DNA from: Candidatus Nitronauta litoralis
GTDB taxonomy: Bacteria; Nitrospinota; Nitrospinia; Nitrospinales; Nitrospinaceae
NCBI GenBank assembly: GCA_015698285.1
Contig: CP048685.1
Coordinates: 620,001 to 684,000, forward strand
DNA length: 64,000 bases
Direction of reading: 5' to 3'
The position numbers were made by a program, and so were the translations under genes. Positions 16,469-24,309 of the stretch are shown here, in pieces (position 1 is the stretch's first letter; each line of letters opens with the position of its first letter). Below the pieces are notes generated by a model, which saw only the letters and a program-made list of their open reading frames with translations, made no database searches and had not been told where the DNA came from.

Positions 16469-17443
16469 TCAGGGAGCAGTTGGAATGGTAATGATAGCAA
16501 CTTCGCCCGTGATAAGATTTGTTATGGTAACAGTGGTCACCCCGGTTCCTTGAGAAATCACAATAGTGTTACCGCCCGCTTGACTAGTTCCCGGGTGAAA
16601 TGTATCTCCTGTTTTTTTAAACCGTTCAAAAAAATTTTTTAAAACCCTTAAACTTTCCTTGGCTTTCAAAATATTTATTTGTCTTAATGCACTACCCACA
16701 ATTGTGGACCCCAAAAACAAATTATTAGCCGGGTCGTCCTCGCGGTGACGCTTCATTATAGATTTTTCTGAACCGAAATAATAACGCACTCCCATCATGG
16801 CATGCTCATAATCATTTTTCGCCCCGGCAAGATTGGCGAATACTGAGAGTCCGGGAGCGATGCCAAGATCGGGTTGCCACTCCGCCTCAATGTATCCAAG
16901 GCTGGTGTCCCAGGCATGCTGGAATCCCGCCTGCAACATAAAATATTCTGTAATGTAGGCGGAGAAGCTAACCCCGCCATAACCGGAATTGGGAACATTG
17001 TCACCACTTTGCCAACCAGCATTCGCGGCAAAGGTGAAGTCGCCCCAATAGTATTCACCCTCGGTCCCAGCCCGGTGCATAACTCCAATATCGAAATCCG
17101 TGTAATTGTAGGTGCCGCCTAGAAGTCCCTTTTCGGGATCCCGCCAGAACATATGAAGACCACCCGCCGCCGTTTCCAGAGTGTTGAACTTCCCACCCAG
17201 TGCATCAAGCTGAACACCAAATTTTTTCAGCTTCGGCAAAGGCAATGCAATACTGGCCGCACCACCACCCGAAGCGTTGTCGTTGGCCGCGCCGCCAAAA
17301 CCCTCAATTTTTCCGTTTATCGAGGACACGGCAGGGCCTTCGGCTTGGACGCTTCCCGCAAAAGTAAAGAGAACTCCTGCGATCAACAGGGTCTTAAAAA
17401 ACCGCTTGAAAGAATGGGAGCTGGAATCGGCTTCAACATGCAT
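16469..17443 (-). CDS. Outer-membrane barrel-like protein with C-terminal extension
   Basis: A 324-residue exported protein. The signal region FKTLLIAGVLFTFAGSVQAE ends near residue 35. Residues about 45-225 are alternating beta strands (GGLHMFWRDPEKGLLGGTYN, YYWGDFTFAANAGWQ, MMGVRYYFGSEKS) consistent with an OM barrel. The last 95 residues (from MKRHREDDPANN) are helical, then a Thr/Ile/Val-rich end. I know no family with certainty. The start is the ATG at 17443 with a weak upstream AAAGG. Confidence 0.65.
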   Translation of the reverse strand: MHVEADSSSHSFKRFFKTLLIAGVLFTFAGSVQAEGPAVSSINGKIEGFGGAANDNASGGGAASIALPLPKLKKFGVQLDALGGKFNTLETAAGGLHMFWRDPEKGLLGGTYNYTDFDIGVMHRAGTEGEYYWGDFTFAANAGWQSGDNVPNSGYGGVSFSAYITEYFMLQAGFQHAWDTSLGYIEAEWQPDLGIAPGLSVFANLAGAKNDYEHAMMGVRYYFGSEKSIMKRHREDDPANNLFLGSTIVGSALRQINILKAKESLRVLKNFFERFKKTGDTFHPGTSQAGGNTIVISQGTGVTTVTITNLITGEVAIITIPTAP

Positions 17444-17600
17444 GGTTTAGGGCAACCTTTTTGGATATAGAGATAAATTATCGGAAAACCATAGCACAAA
17501 TGTAAATCTAATTCAAGTCACAGAGGCGACGGGCAACCGCTAACCTGATAGCAATAGTTTTGAACCACATGTCCGAAAGGTTTCCCAGTTGGCCGGGGGC

Positions 17601-18698
17601 CTAGCACCGGCCGAGAGAAATACCGATAGATTCGGCGCAGCGCACGAGCTGGTGGTCAGCTGGTACCGTGCGGACTTTTCCGGCGATGTCTTCGAGGGGA
17701 ATGAGGTCAATGGCGAGGGAATTGAGGACGACCAGTTTACCGAAGTCCCCTTCAGCCGCAGCAACCACCGCACGTTGTCCAAGTCTCGTTCCTAATAATC
17801 TGTCGAATGAAGTCGGTGTGCCTCCGCGTTGGACGTGTCCGAGTACGGTGCAGCGGACTTCCAGGTCGATATTCTGGCCGAGGCGACTGGCGATGTAGTT
17901 TCCAACTCCCCCCAATTGGGCAACTCCTTGCAGGCGCGTAGCGGCAGCTTGCGAGATAATCTGTTCACCACCTTTTTCGCGTGCCCCCTCCCCCACCACC
18001 ACGATTGAAAAGGGACTACCGCCTTCTGCACGTAGTCGGATTTTCTTTTCAACTTCGGCGAGGTCGTAGGGAATTTCAGGAATTAAAATGATATGGGCAC
18101 CGCCCGAAATACCCGCCTCCAGTGCAATCCATCCGGCGTTACGGCCCATCACTTCCAGGATCATCACCCGATCGTGGCTTTTGCCTGTTGTCGTCAACCG
18201 GTCGAGTGCATCCACCGCAACCTGCACAGCAGTCTGGAAACCAAAGGTGTAGTCCGTGCCCTCCAGGTCGTTATCGATGGTCTTGGGGATCCCGATCACC
18301 GGGCAGCCAGCCTGATGCAGTTTGAAACCGATCTCCTGTGTTCCTTCACCGCCAACCACAAACAGGCAATCGAGTCCCAACTTGTGAAAGTTATCGACGC
18401 AGTCTTGCGAGCGGTCGACGGTTTCGATGCTGCCATCGTCCTGCACTTGCCGGTAGGCAAAAGGATCTCCCTTGTTTGTGGTGCCAAGCAGGGTACCGCC
18501 CAGAGGGAGGATGTCTCGAGTGGCCCGGATGGTGAGTGGTTGCGTCCGATTTTCGATGAGGCCTTCGAAGCCATCTTCGATGCCGATCACCTGGCAATTG
18601 TATTCAATGATTGCGGCACGTGTGACGGCCCGGATGACCGCGTTGAGCCCGGAGCAATCGCCGCCACCGGTCAGAATACCAACACGTTTAAGGGCCAT
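17601..18698 (-). CDS. pfkA: 6-phosphofructokinase (group III-like)
   Basis: A 365-residue glycolytic kinase making fructose-1,6-bisphosphate. Motifs: LTGGGDCSGLNAVIRA (nucleotide loop), VVGGEGTQEIG (Gly at the position called 104 in E. coli PfkA), PKTIDNDLEGTDYTFGFQTA (catalytic IDND), and EVMGRNAGW. Gly at 104 points to ATP, while Lys before TIDND is the PPi-type residue; this mixed pattern is seen in actinobacterial-type enzymes, so the phosphoryl donor is uncertain. The ATG at 18698 has AAGGAAGAG upstream and overlaps the end of rimO by 11 bp, so the two are translationally coupled. Confidence 0.9.
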   Translation of the reverse strand: MALKRVGILTGGGDCSGLNAVIRAVTRAAIIEYNCQVIGIEDGFEGLIENRTQPLTIRATRDILPLGGTLLGTTNKGDPFAYRQVQDDGSIETVDRSQDCVDNFHKLGLDCLFVVGGEGTQEIGFKLHQAGCPVIGIPKTIDNDLEGTDYTFGFQTAVQVAVDALDRLTTTGKSHDRVMILEVMGRNAGWIALEAGISGGAHIILIPEIPYDLAEVEKKIRLRAEGGSPFSIVVVGEGAREKGGEQIISQAAATRLQGVAQLGGVGNYIASRLGQNIDLEVRCTVLGHVQRGGTPTSFDRLLGTRLGQRAVVAAAEGDFGKLVVLNSLAIDLIPLEDIAGKVRTVPADHQLVRCAESIGISLGRC

Positions 18699-20016
18699 GC
18701 TCTTCCTTGGGGGAGGCGATAAAATCGTAATCAAGAGTTCCGGTTATTTTAAGAGGCACAATCGTTCCCGGTTCCGCATCGCAGCTTTCGACAATCACCT
18801 GCCCGTCTATATCCGGGCCCTGTGTGGAAAGCCGACCGGTGAGGAGGCTGTCGTCATCGAGCCCTTCGATCAGAACTGGCTGGACGGATCCAATCTTTTC
18901 CGCGTTTTTATCTTTGATCAGGGCCAACTGGGTTTCCATCAGAGTGTCCCGCCGCTGCTCCGCTATTTCTTTGGGGACGCGGTCAGCATAGTCGAACGCG
19001 GTTGTGCCCTCTTCGTCCGAATAAACAAAGATACCGAGATGATCGAATGCAAACTCTTTAATAAACTGGTGCATGTGTTCAAAATGCTCATCCGTCTCAC
19101 CTGGAAACCCGGTGATAAATGTGGTGCGCAGTGCTACACCCGGGATACGTTTCCGCAATTGTTCCAGCATTTTTCGAACACCCGCTTCGCGTTCCTGCCT
19201 CTTCATATGGCCCAGCATAAAATCGTGCGTGTGTTGCAGAGGGATATCCATGTAAGGAACCACTTTTTCCAGGCTGGCAACGGCATCCATCAGGCGTTCC
19301 GTTACCATTGTGGGGTAACAGTAGAACAGCCGGATCCAATCGACGCCTTCAACTCCGTTGATCTGCTCCAACAGGTCGATCAACCCCTCCTTGAGCCTTA
19401 GGTCATAACCGTACAGCGTGGTGTCCTGTGAGACCAGGTTGATTTCGCGTACCCCATTTTGTGCCAGCAGGTTGACCTCTTTCAAGATAGATTCTGGTGA
19501 GCGACTTTGTATGGGCCCTCTCAGTTTGGGGATAATGCAGAAGGCACACTGGTTGGAGCACCCTTCCGCAATTTTGACATAGGCGGTGAAATCCGGGGTG
19601 GTCTGGACGCGCTGTCCGTAGTTTTCAAAATACACAGCAGGTTCGTGCGTGAGGTTACGCTTTCCATCCCTGTTGTTCAGCAGGGTTTTTAAAAGGGGAT
19701 ATTGTTTGGTCCCGAGCAGGTGGTCGATTTCTGGAATTTCCTTGAGCAATTCTTCCGGATGACGCTCCGCCAGGCAGCCGGTGACGATGAGCTTCTGGCA
19801 AGAACCGTTTTCCTTATGGTCTGCCATTTCCAGAATGGTCTCAATAGACTCTTTCACCGAAGCCTGTAAAAACCCACAGGTATTGATAATCAGGACTTCG
19901 GCCTCCTCCTGTTCCGGGGTCATCTCGTATCCGTTGAGGGCGAGGTCCCCCAAAAGCGATTCTGTGTCCACCAGGTTTTTGGGGCAACCCAGGCTAACCA
20001 TTCCAATTTTCTTCAT
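18688..20016 (-). CDS. rimO: Ribosomal protein S12 methylthiotransferase RimO
   Basis: A 442-residue radical-SAM enzyme that methylthiolates the conserved Asp of ribosomal protein S12. The N-terminal UPF0004 domain begins MKKIGMVSLGCPKNLVDTE. The radical-SAM motif is CSNQCAFCIIPKLRG near residues 154-168, and the C-terminal TRAM domain covers about the last 65 residues. GCPKNLVDTE and the length favour RimO over MiaB. It is first of a two-gene operon with the phosphofructokinase. Confidence 0.95.
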   Translation of the reverse strand: MKKIGMVSLGCPKNLVDTESLLGDLALNGYEMTPEQEEAEVLIINTCGFLQASVKESIETILEMADHKENGSCQKLIVTGCLAERHPEELLKEIPEIDHLLGTKQYPLLKTLLNNRDGKRNLTHEPAVYFENYGQRVQTTPDFTAYVKIAEGCSNQCAFCIIPKLRGPIQSRSPESILKEVNLLAQNGVREINLVSQDTTLYGYDLRLKEGLIDLLEQINGVEGVDWIRLFYCYPTMVTERLMDAVASLEKVVPYMDIPLQHTHDFMLGHMKRQEREAGVRKMLEQLRKRIPGVALRTTFITGFPGETDEHFEHMHQFIKEFAFDHLGIFVYSDEEGTTAFDYADRVPKEIAEQRRDTLMETQLALIKDKNAEKIGSVQPVLIEGLDDDSLLTGRLSTQGPDIDGQVIVESCDAEPGTIVPLKITGTLDYDFIASPKEEHGP

Positions 20017-20240
20017 TTAATTGACATTCCGATCCAAAAAACAGGTCTTAAAAAGGGTTTTAATCATACACCAAAGGGTTCAAAAGCCGAAACTGCGAAA
20101 TCCCTTTTAAACAAAGAAGGTCCGACTCATGCTGTAGCAGGAATCACTACAAAAACGCTAGAAATACCTTGACTTAAGCATGTTTTTCTGGAAAATAGTT
20201 GCACTTTCAATATTGTGTATAAGAGGAAAATAACTCAATC

Positions 20241-21206
20241 ATGTCGAAAGAAAAAACCAACTCCGGCCGGAATTACCTGTTTGTTGTCGCGATTGCTCTG
20301 CTCCTGTTACCCACCCATGTTTTTGGGCAGGTTTCAGTCAATAAAGGAGGGAAATCCTGGAAGCTTCAATTGAAGTCCCAGTTTCTCCATGACGATAACG
20401 TCGCACAGAACCCAGACAAACCACCGGTTCTGGCAAACCCCGACTCCGACAATGGTTGGAACGGTAGTGCAGCGTTCAATTACACCCACAAGTTCAACAA
20501 CAAATTCAGCCTGGCAGGGGATATTGATATTGATGCCACAATTTATTCCGACCTTGGTCAATACGACCTGATCGCATTCATGGGCGGGATCAAACCCAAA
20601 TACAAGTTTAGCGAAAATATGTTTGTCGACATGCAGTATTTTTATATGCGCAATATTGCCGGCGGAAATGATTTCAGTGGCGTTAATTACCTCAATCCCA
20701 GCTTCAATTACCTGCACAAGAAATTCGGTCTCACCCGCGTTCATTACTTTTTCAAAAACACAGACAACTTCGTGAATCAGGCTCGTGACGGCGACCAGCA
20801 TGGGGGCGGTCTCACCCACATTTATCTGATCCCGAACAGCCGCCACTACATTGGTGCCGGATACCAGATCTCAGATGAAGACACGGTTGGACGTTTCGAC
20901 CGCACCATCCACGACTTCAAGGTTTTGGGACGCATCGTGCTCCCGATGGATATCGAGTTAAACGGAGAATATAAGTTTTCCTATCGTGAATATGACACTT
21001 TCGCCGCAACCACGGTGGGTGCTATTCGTGATGACGAACAGCACAACTTCCGATTCCGGTTTCGCAAGGTTCTGTGGGATACCCTCGGGATGCTCAACAA
21101 GGTAACTGCTCGGATTGATTACCATCACCAGAACAATGAATCAAACTTCCTGGTTCGTGACTACCACAGCAACCGCTTTATGGGCGGTCTCGAAGCCCGA
21201 TTCTAA
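20241..21206 (+). CDS. Outer-membrane beta-barrel protein upstream of the secreted trio
   Basis: A 321-residue exported protein with a signal peptide ending VFGQ (about residue 31). The body is transmembrane-beta-like from the first strand (WKLQLKSQFLHDDNVAQNPD) to the terminal Phe (RFMGGLEARF). The pattern of long strands with HDDN / YSYRE-type turns resembles DUF560/surface-lipoprotein-assembly or BBP2-type barrels. The trio of small secreted proteins starts 30 bp downstream, which suggests one operon and a possible export or anchoring role. That role is inference only. Confidence 0.7.
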   Translation: MSKEKTNSGRNYLFVVAIALLLLPTHVFGQVSVNKGGKSWKLQLKSQFLHDDNVAQNPDKPPVLANPDSDNGWNGSAAFNYTHKFNNKFSLAGDIDIDATIYSDLGQYDLIAFMGGIKPKYKFSENMFVDMQYFYMRNIAGGNDFSGVNYLNPSFNYLHKKFGLTRVHYFFKNTDNFVNQARDGDQHGGGLTHIYLIPNSRHYIGAGYQISDEDTVGRFDRTIHDFKVLGRIVLPMDIELNGEYKFSYREYDTFAATTVGAIRDDEQHNFRFRFRKVLWDTLGMLNKVTARIDYHHQNNESNFLVRDYHSNRFMGGLEARF

Positions 21207-21235
21207 TCACTCCTACTTAAAAACCGGAAAGAACG

Positions 21236-21814
21236 ATGATGAAACGCTCAAACCAGAAAACCCGTTACACCAGTCTTCTTGTTATTTTTCTTGCAGCCGT
21301 CTGGGCTGTGGTCACCATACTGCCCACTCAACTCCCTGCTCAGGACATTGACGATGTTATCCAGGGGCTTGATCAGGATTTCAGTTTTGGTGGTAAAGAG
21401 GAAGTCAAACAAAGTAACAAGGCAGTAGCAAACGAACAAAACCGGGAAGATATCCAGATTGTAGCCAAAGAAATGTTGGATGCCGCGGCTGCGCACACCA
21501 ATGTTATTATTACCTACAATGCGATCATTGACCCCAGTAATATTACGGTTAACTCTGTTGCGGATGGAATCACCACTCTTCCCGTAGGTGAAACTTTAAA
21601 CGTAGTGGGATCTGGAGTTGTCGGAGCAACTATCGTTACAGGCATCAACCCCGGGTTGGTCAATACTCCGTTATATATTAGCCTGACCTGCAACACCGCC
21701 CCAAACTGTAATGTGAGCTTCTCAGTCGGTGGAGGAATCACATGTCCTCTCGTCACTACTGGCCCCTTTGCAAATGGTTCAACCCAGACTTTTACGGCCA
21801 CCTGTTCGACCTGA
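21236..21814 (+). CDS. Secreted trio protein 1 (DIDDV-GLDQDF family)
   Basis: A 192-residue exported protein. The signal peptide ends LPAQ near residue 36. The mature N-terminus DIDDVIQGLDQDFSFGGKEE, then VKQSNKAVANEQNREDIQI, is nearly the same in the next two genes. The C-terminal ~120 residues are beta-rich, unrelated at a glance to those of the siblings, except for one Cys pair (LTCNTAPNCNVSF). I recognise no family. It lies 30 bp after the OM barrel gene. Confidence 0.75.
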   Translation: MMKRSNQKTRYTSLLVIFLAAVWAVVTILPTQLPAQDIDDVIQGLDQDFSFGGKEEVKQSNKAVANEQNREDIQIVAKEMLDAAAAHTNVIITYNAIIDPSNITVNSVADGITTLPVGETLNVVGSGVVGATIVTGINPGLVNTPLYISLTCNTAPNCNVSFSVGGGITCPLVTTGPFANGSTQTFTATCST

Positions 21815-21963
21815 GAATAGAGGGCAAACCATCCACATCACCTGAAATGTAATTTTTTATCCAGGTGGTGATAGTTTGTGAAGTTAGGGTTGGCCTGTTT
21901 CAGGAAACCAGTTGAACAAAGACACCCCTCTATACGTTTTCTTTTCGTCCAAGTAAAAACTAT

Positions 21964-22542
21964 ATGAAACTTTTAAAAAAGAAAAAATACCTTGCTGCCG
22001 CCTTGCTGTTTGGCCTTGGAGTTATGCTGACAGTTCTTCCAGTCCAGCTTCCAGCACAGGACATTGACGATGTTATTGAAGGCCTTGATCAGGATTTCAG
22101 CTTTGGCGGCAAACAGGATATTAAACAGGATAACGTTGCTACTGCCAACGAACAAAATCGAGAAGACATCAAGATTCAGGAAAACGAGGCTGCGCATGCA
22201 GATGCCCCAACGGTTACCGGAAATCTGAATATCACTTTTGCTGCAGGACCTCCTACCAACGAGTTCACACTGAACAGCTTGATCGTTGATGGAACAAACG
22301 TTCCAGTGAATATAGCGGGGATTAACATCCCAGGAGGAACTGTCGCGGTACCCATCTCAAATGTCACAGTCCCGTCGGGAGTAAACTTTACTCTGGGTTT
22401 GTCACTTACCTGTACAATGGGCCCCTGTAACGCCACCTTGACTCTGTCTGGAGTGATTAATTGCACCCTGGCAACCGGGACTATCCCGACAACAATGACA
22501 TCTACAGTCTCCACGACTTGTAGCACACTGGTAGCACCCTAA
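21964..22542 (+). CDS. Secreted trio protein 2 (DIDDV-GLDQDF family)
   Basis: A 192-residue exported protein with a signal peptide ending LPAQ (about residue 32). It has the shared block DIDDVIEGLDQDFSFGGKQD then IKQDNVATANEQNREDIKI. The C-terminal part is Thr/Val/Pro-rich beta sequence with the Cys pair LTCTMGPCNATLT. The 149 bp gap before it contains an imperfect stem (CATCACCTG 21838 / CAGGTGGTG 21863) that may attenuate or process the transcript. Function unknown. Confidence 0.75.
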   Translation: MKLLKKKKYLAAALLFGLGVMLTVLPVQLPAQDIDDVIEGLDQDFSFGGKQDIKQDNVATANEQNREDIKIQENEAAHADAPTVTGNLNITFAAGPPTNEFTLNSLIVDGTNVPVNIAGINIPGGTVAVPISNVTVPSGVNFTLGLSLTCTMGPCNATLTLSGVINCTLATGTIPTTMTSTVSTTCSTLVAP

Positions 22543-22580
22543 ATTCCAAAAGTAGATTTTTAATTAGCCGTGGACTATTA

Positions 22581-23228
22581 ATGGCATCCCGAAATACTTC
22601 TGGATTTGCAGGTTGTGCTGCCTACCCTTCCAAAAACCCACCTGAAATTTTTCAACTCGAACATCTCTTTCGCATTCTGATCACGGCACTTGTTGCTGGA
22701 TTACTTCTGTTTGCTGGCCCCATTCATGCCCAGGACATTGACGATGTCATGGAAGGACTGGATCAGGATTTCAAGTTCGGCGGGAAAGAAGACATCAAGC
22801 AAAACAATAAAACCACAACCAATGAAGCCCTGCGCGAAGACACGGCTATCTCCAATTCCCAGCCGGGGCAGGTCGATGTCTTGTTTTTTGTCCACGAATA
22901 TATTATGGGAGCCAATGAAATTTCGATAAATGTATCGGGTATCACACCTTCGTTTTCATTTGATGAAGGGAGCTATCAGTTTAATCTGGGATCATTTCCC
23001 GCTAACTCTACCCGCTCTCTGAAAATCACCTGTAATAACGGGCCATGTGAATTCTATGTATTCATATTCAAGGGAGCTCTTTTTTCACCATCCCAGTTGG
23101 AGGACACTGGACCAACTCCACTTATCCTCTCCGATGGCCAGATGACCACCCTTGACTTTAAGGTAAACAAAGACAACACCGGCGAGATCAGGCCTTTGCC
23201 CTCATTACCTCTACCGACCCCATCATAA
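22581..23228 (+). CDS. Secreted trio protein 3 (DIDDV-GLDQDF family)
   Basis: A 215-residue protein. The ATG at 22581 gives an unusually long N-region before the hydrophobic signal (ILITALVAGLLLFAGPIHAQ, cleavage near 50), so the true start may be a later non-ATG codon. The mature N-terminus is DIDDVMEGLDQDFKFGGKED, then IKQNNKTTTNEALREDTAI. The C-terminal part has the Cys pair ITCNNGPCEFYV and a Pro-rich end. It is the last of the trio. Confidence 0.72.
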   Translation: MASRNTSGFAGCAAYPSKNPPEIFQLEHLFRILITALVAGLLLFAGPIHAQDIDDVMEGLDQDFKFGGKEDIKQNNKTTTNEALREDTAISNSQPGQVDVLFFVHEYIMGANEISINVSGITPSFSFDEGSYQFNLGSFPANSTRSLKITCNNGPCEFYVFIFKGALFSPSQLEDTGPTPLILSDGQMTTLDFKVNKDNTGEIRPLPSLPLPTPS

Positions 23229-23322
23229 ATCGATTGGCCAGAAACCATAATAAAGGCCGTTGAAGCTTCCACCCCGGAGCTTTCCCAAAGCAATGTTTTT
23301 TCCATCCAACTCATTAATTCAC

Positions 23323-23358
23323 AAAAAAACCCGCCACCCCTGGTGAGGGTGACGGGTT
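23323..23358 (-). terminator. Terminator of the FecR gene
   Basis: On the minus strand: AACCCGTCACCC, a 7 nt loop, GGGTGGCGGGTT and a run of T residues. The 12 bp stem has one mismatch. It sits 30 bp after the FecR stop and also faces the end of the secreted trio. Confidence 0.85.
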
Positions 23359-23388
23359 GGAAAACTGTTGGCGATTGCAGATTTCAGT

Positions 23389-24135
23389 TTAGTGCATATC
23401 CATGTCCATTTCGTTTTCAATGGCGTTCTGGATAATGTCTTCTTTAATCGACTCCTGAATTTCTTCCTTTATATCCGTTTTAATTGACTCGAGCAGGTCA
23501 TCGAGGATATCAAACATCGCGATTTCTTCAGGTGACAAATCCTGAGGATCACCCGGCGGTTGACCACCCTGAACCGTGCTCTTTTTCAAGTCGGCGACCA
23601 ACACCTTTTGCTGAGCAGCATCGACTTCTACCTTTCCCTCTTTAACCATAAAAGTGTCCTGAGAAGCGGTCTCAGCCGACCAGACGGTACCTTTGACACC
23701 CGCCGTCGCGGTTCGTGTCTGTACCTCGTAGGTCGACCCTTCGGTGAGTTTGTTCACCACATTGAATATTTTTCCGGCAGCCAGTTTGAGTTTGGTGGTA
23801 CTCTTGTCCTCTTCCAGGCGGGTATCGCCAAGAGTAACATCCGTATTCGGCATGACACGTACCACATCACCCCTGATATAAATGATATCAGCCCGGGAAT
23901 TTGCACCGAGGGTCTTGATGGTGGAATTGACAAAAAGGGCCATTCCATCTCTGCCTTTTTTCCCGCGGTTGGAACCAGCCTCAAAAACCCGCACATTGCC
24001 CTGAACTTTGCTCAGAGTGGCCGCTTTCTGGGCTAACGCAACCCCTTCCTGAATCAGGAAAAAGCTCAGGACAAGAAACGGGAAAACAGTGAAGGACCAA
24101 AACCGGTTGCGGATTGCTTTAGAATAGGGTCTCAT
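23389..24135 (-). CDS. FecR-domain periplasmic protein
   Basis: A 248-residue exported protein. The signal segment FWSFTVFPFLVLSFFLIQEG is followed by the FecR domain: VQGNVRVFEAGSNRGKKGRD, NSTIKTLGANSRADIIYI, and TRTATAGVKGTVWSAE. The C-terminal tail is a charged helix (LLESIKTDIKEEIQESIKED) ending in a Met/Asp stretch. It lacks an adjacent sigma factor. Instead it is divergent from a CHASE2 cyclase, a pairing seen in other genomes, where it may feed a ligand or redox state to the cyclase sensor. The start is the ATG at 24135; an in-frame TTG lies at 24162. Confidence 0.85.
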   Translation of the reverse strand: MRPYSKAIRNRFWSFTVFPFLVLSFFLIQEGVALAQKAATLSKVQGNVRVFEAGSNRGKKGRDGMALFVNSTIKTLGANSRADIIYIRGDVVRVMPNTDVTLGDTRLEEDKSTTKLKLAAGKIFNVVNKLTEGSTYEVQTRTATAGVKGTVWSAETASQDTFMVKEGKVEVDAAQQKVLVADLKKSTVQGGQPPGDPQDLSPEEIAMFDILDDLLESIKTDIKEEIQESIKEDIIQNAIENEMDMDMH

Positions 24136-24309
24136 AGTTTCGACGGTTGAATGGTTAGTCAATATGAACTAAATATCTCAACTAAATTCTGTGATTTTTC
24201 GAGCCGTTCGAGCAAGCAACTTGCACACAGTTTTCTGTTCGGCAAATTCCTGTTGGCTCTTGAGTGATCGTGTCTGAACCATCTGATTTTTAACTGACAT
24301 CATTAGGTT

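Noticed and set aside
17591-17612. GGCCGG/CCGGCC stem as terminator for phosphofructokinase
   Set aside because: It overlaps the stop codon and no T-run follows on the minus strand.
18472-19401. Plus-strand open frame of 309 codons
   Set aside because: Antisense to phosphofructokinase and rimO, whose motifs are unambiguous.
20169-20223. Promoter before the OM barrel gene (TTGACT ... TATAAG)
   Set aside because: The elements are not at a workable spacing for sigma-70; no supported pair.
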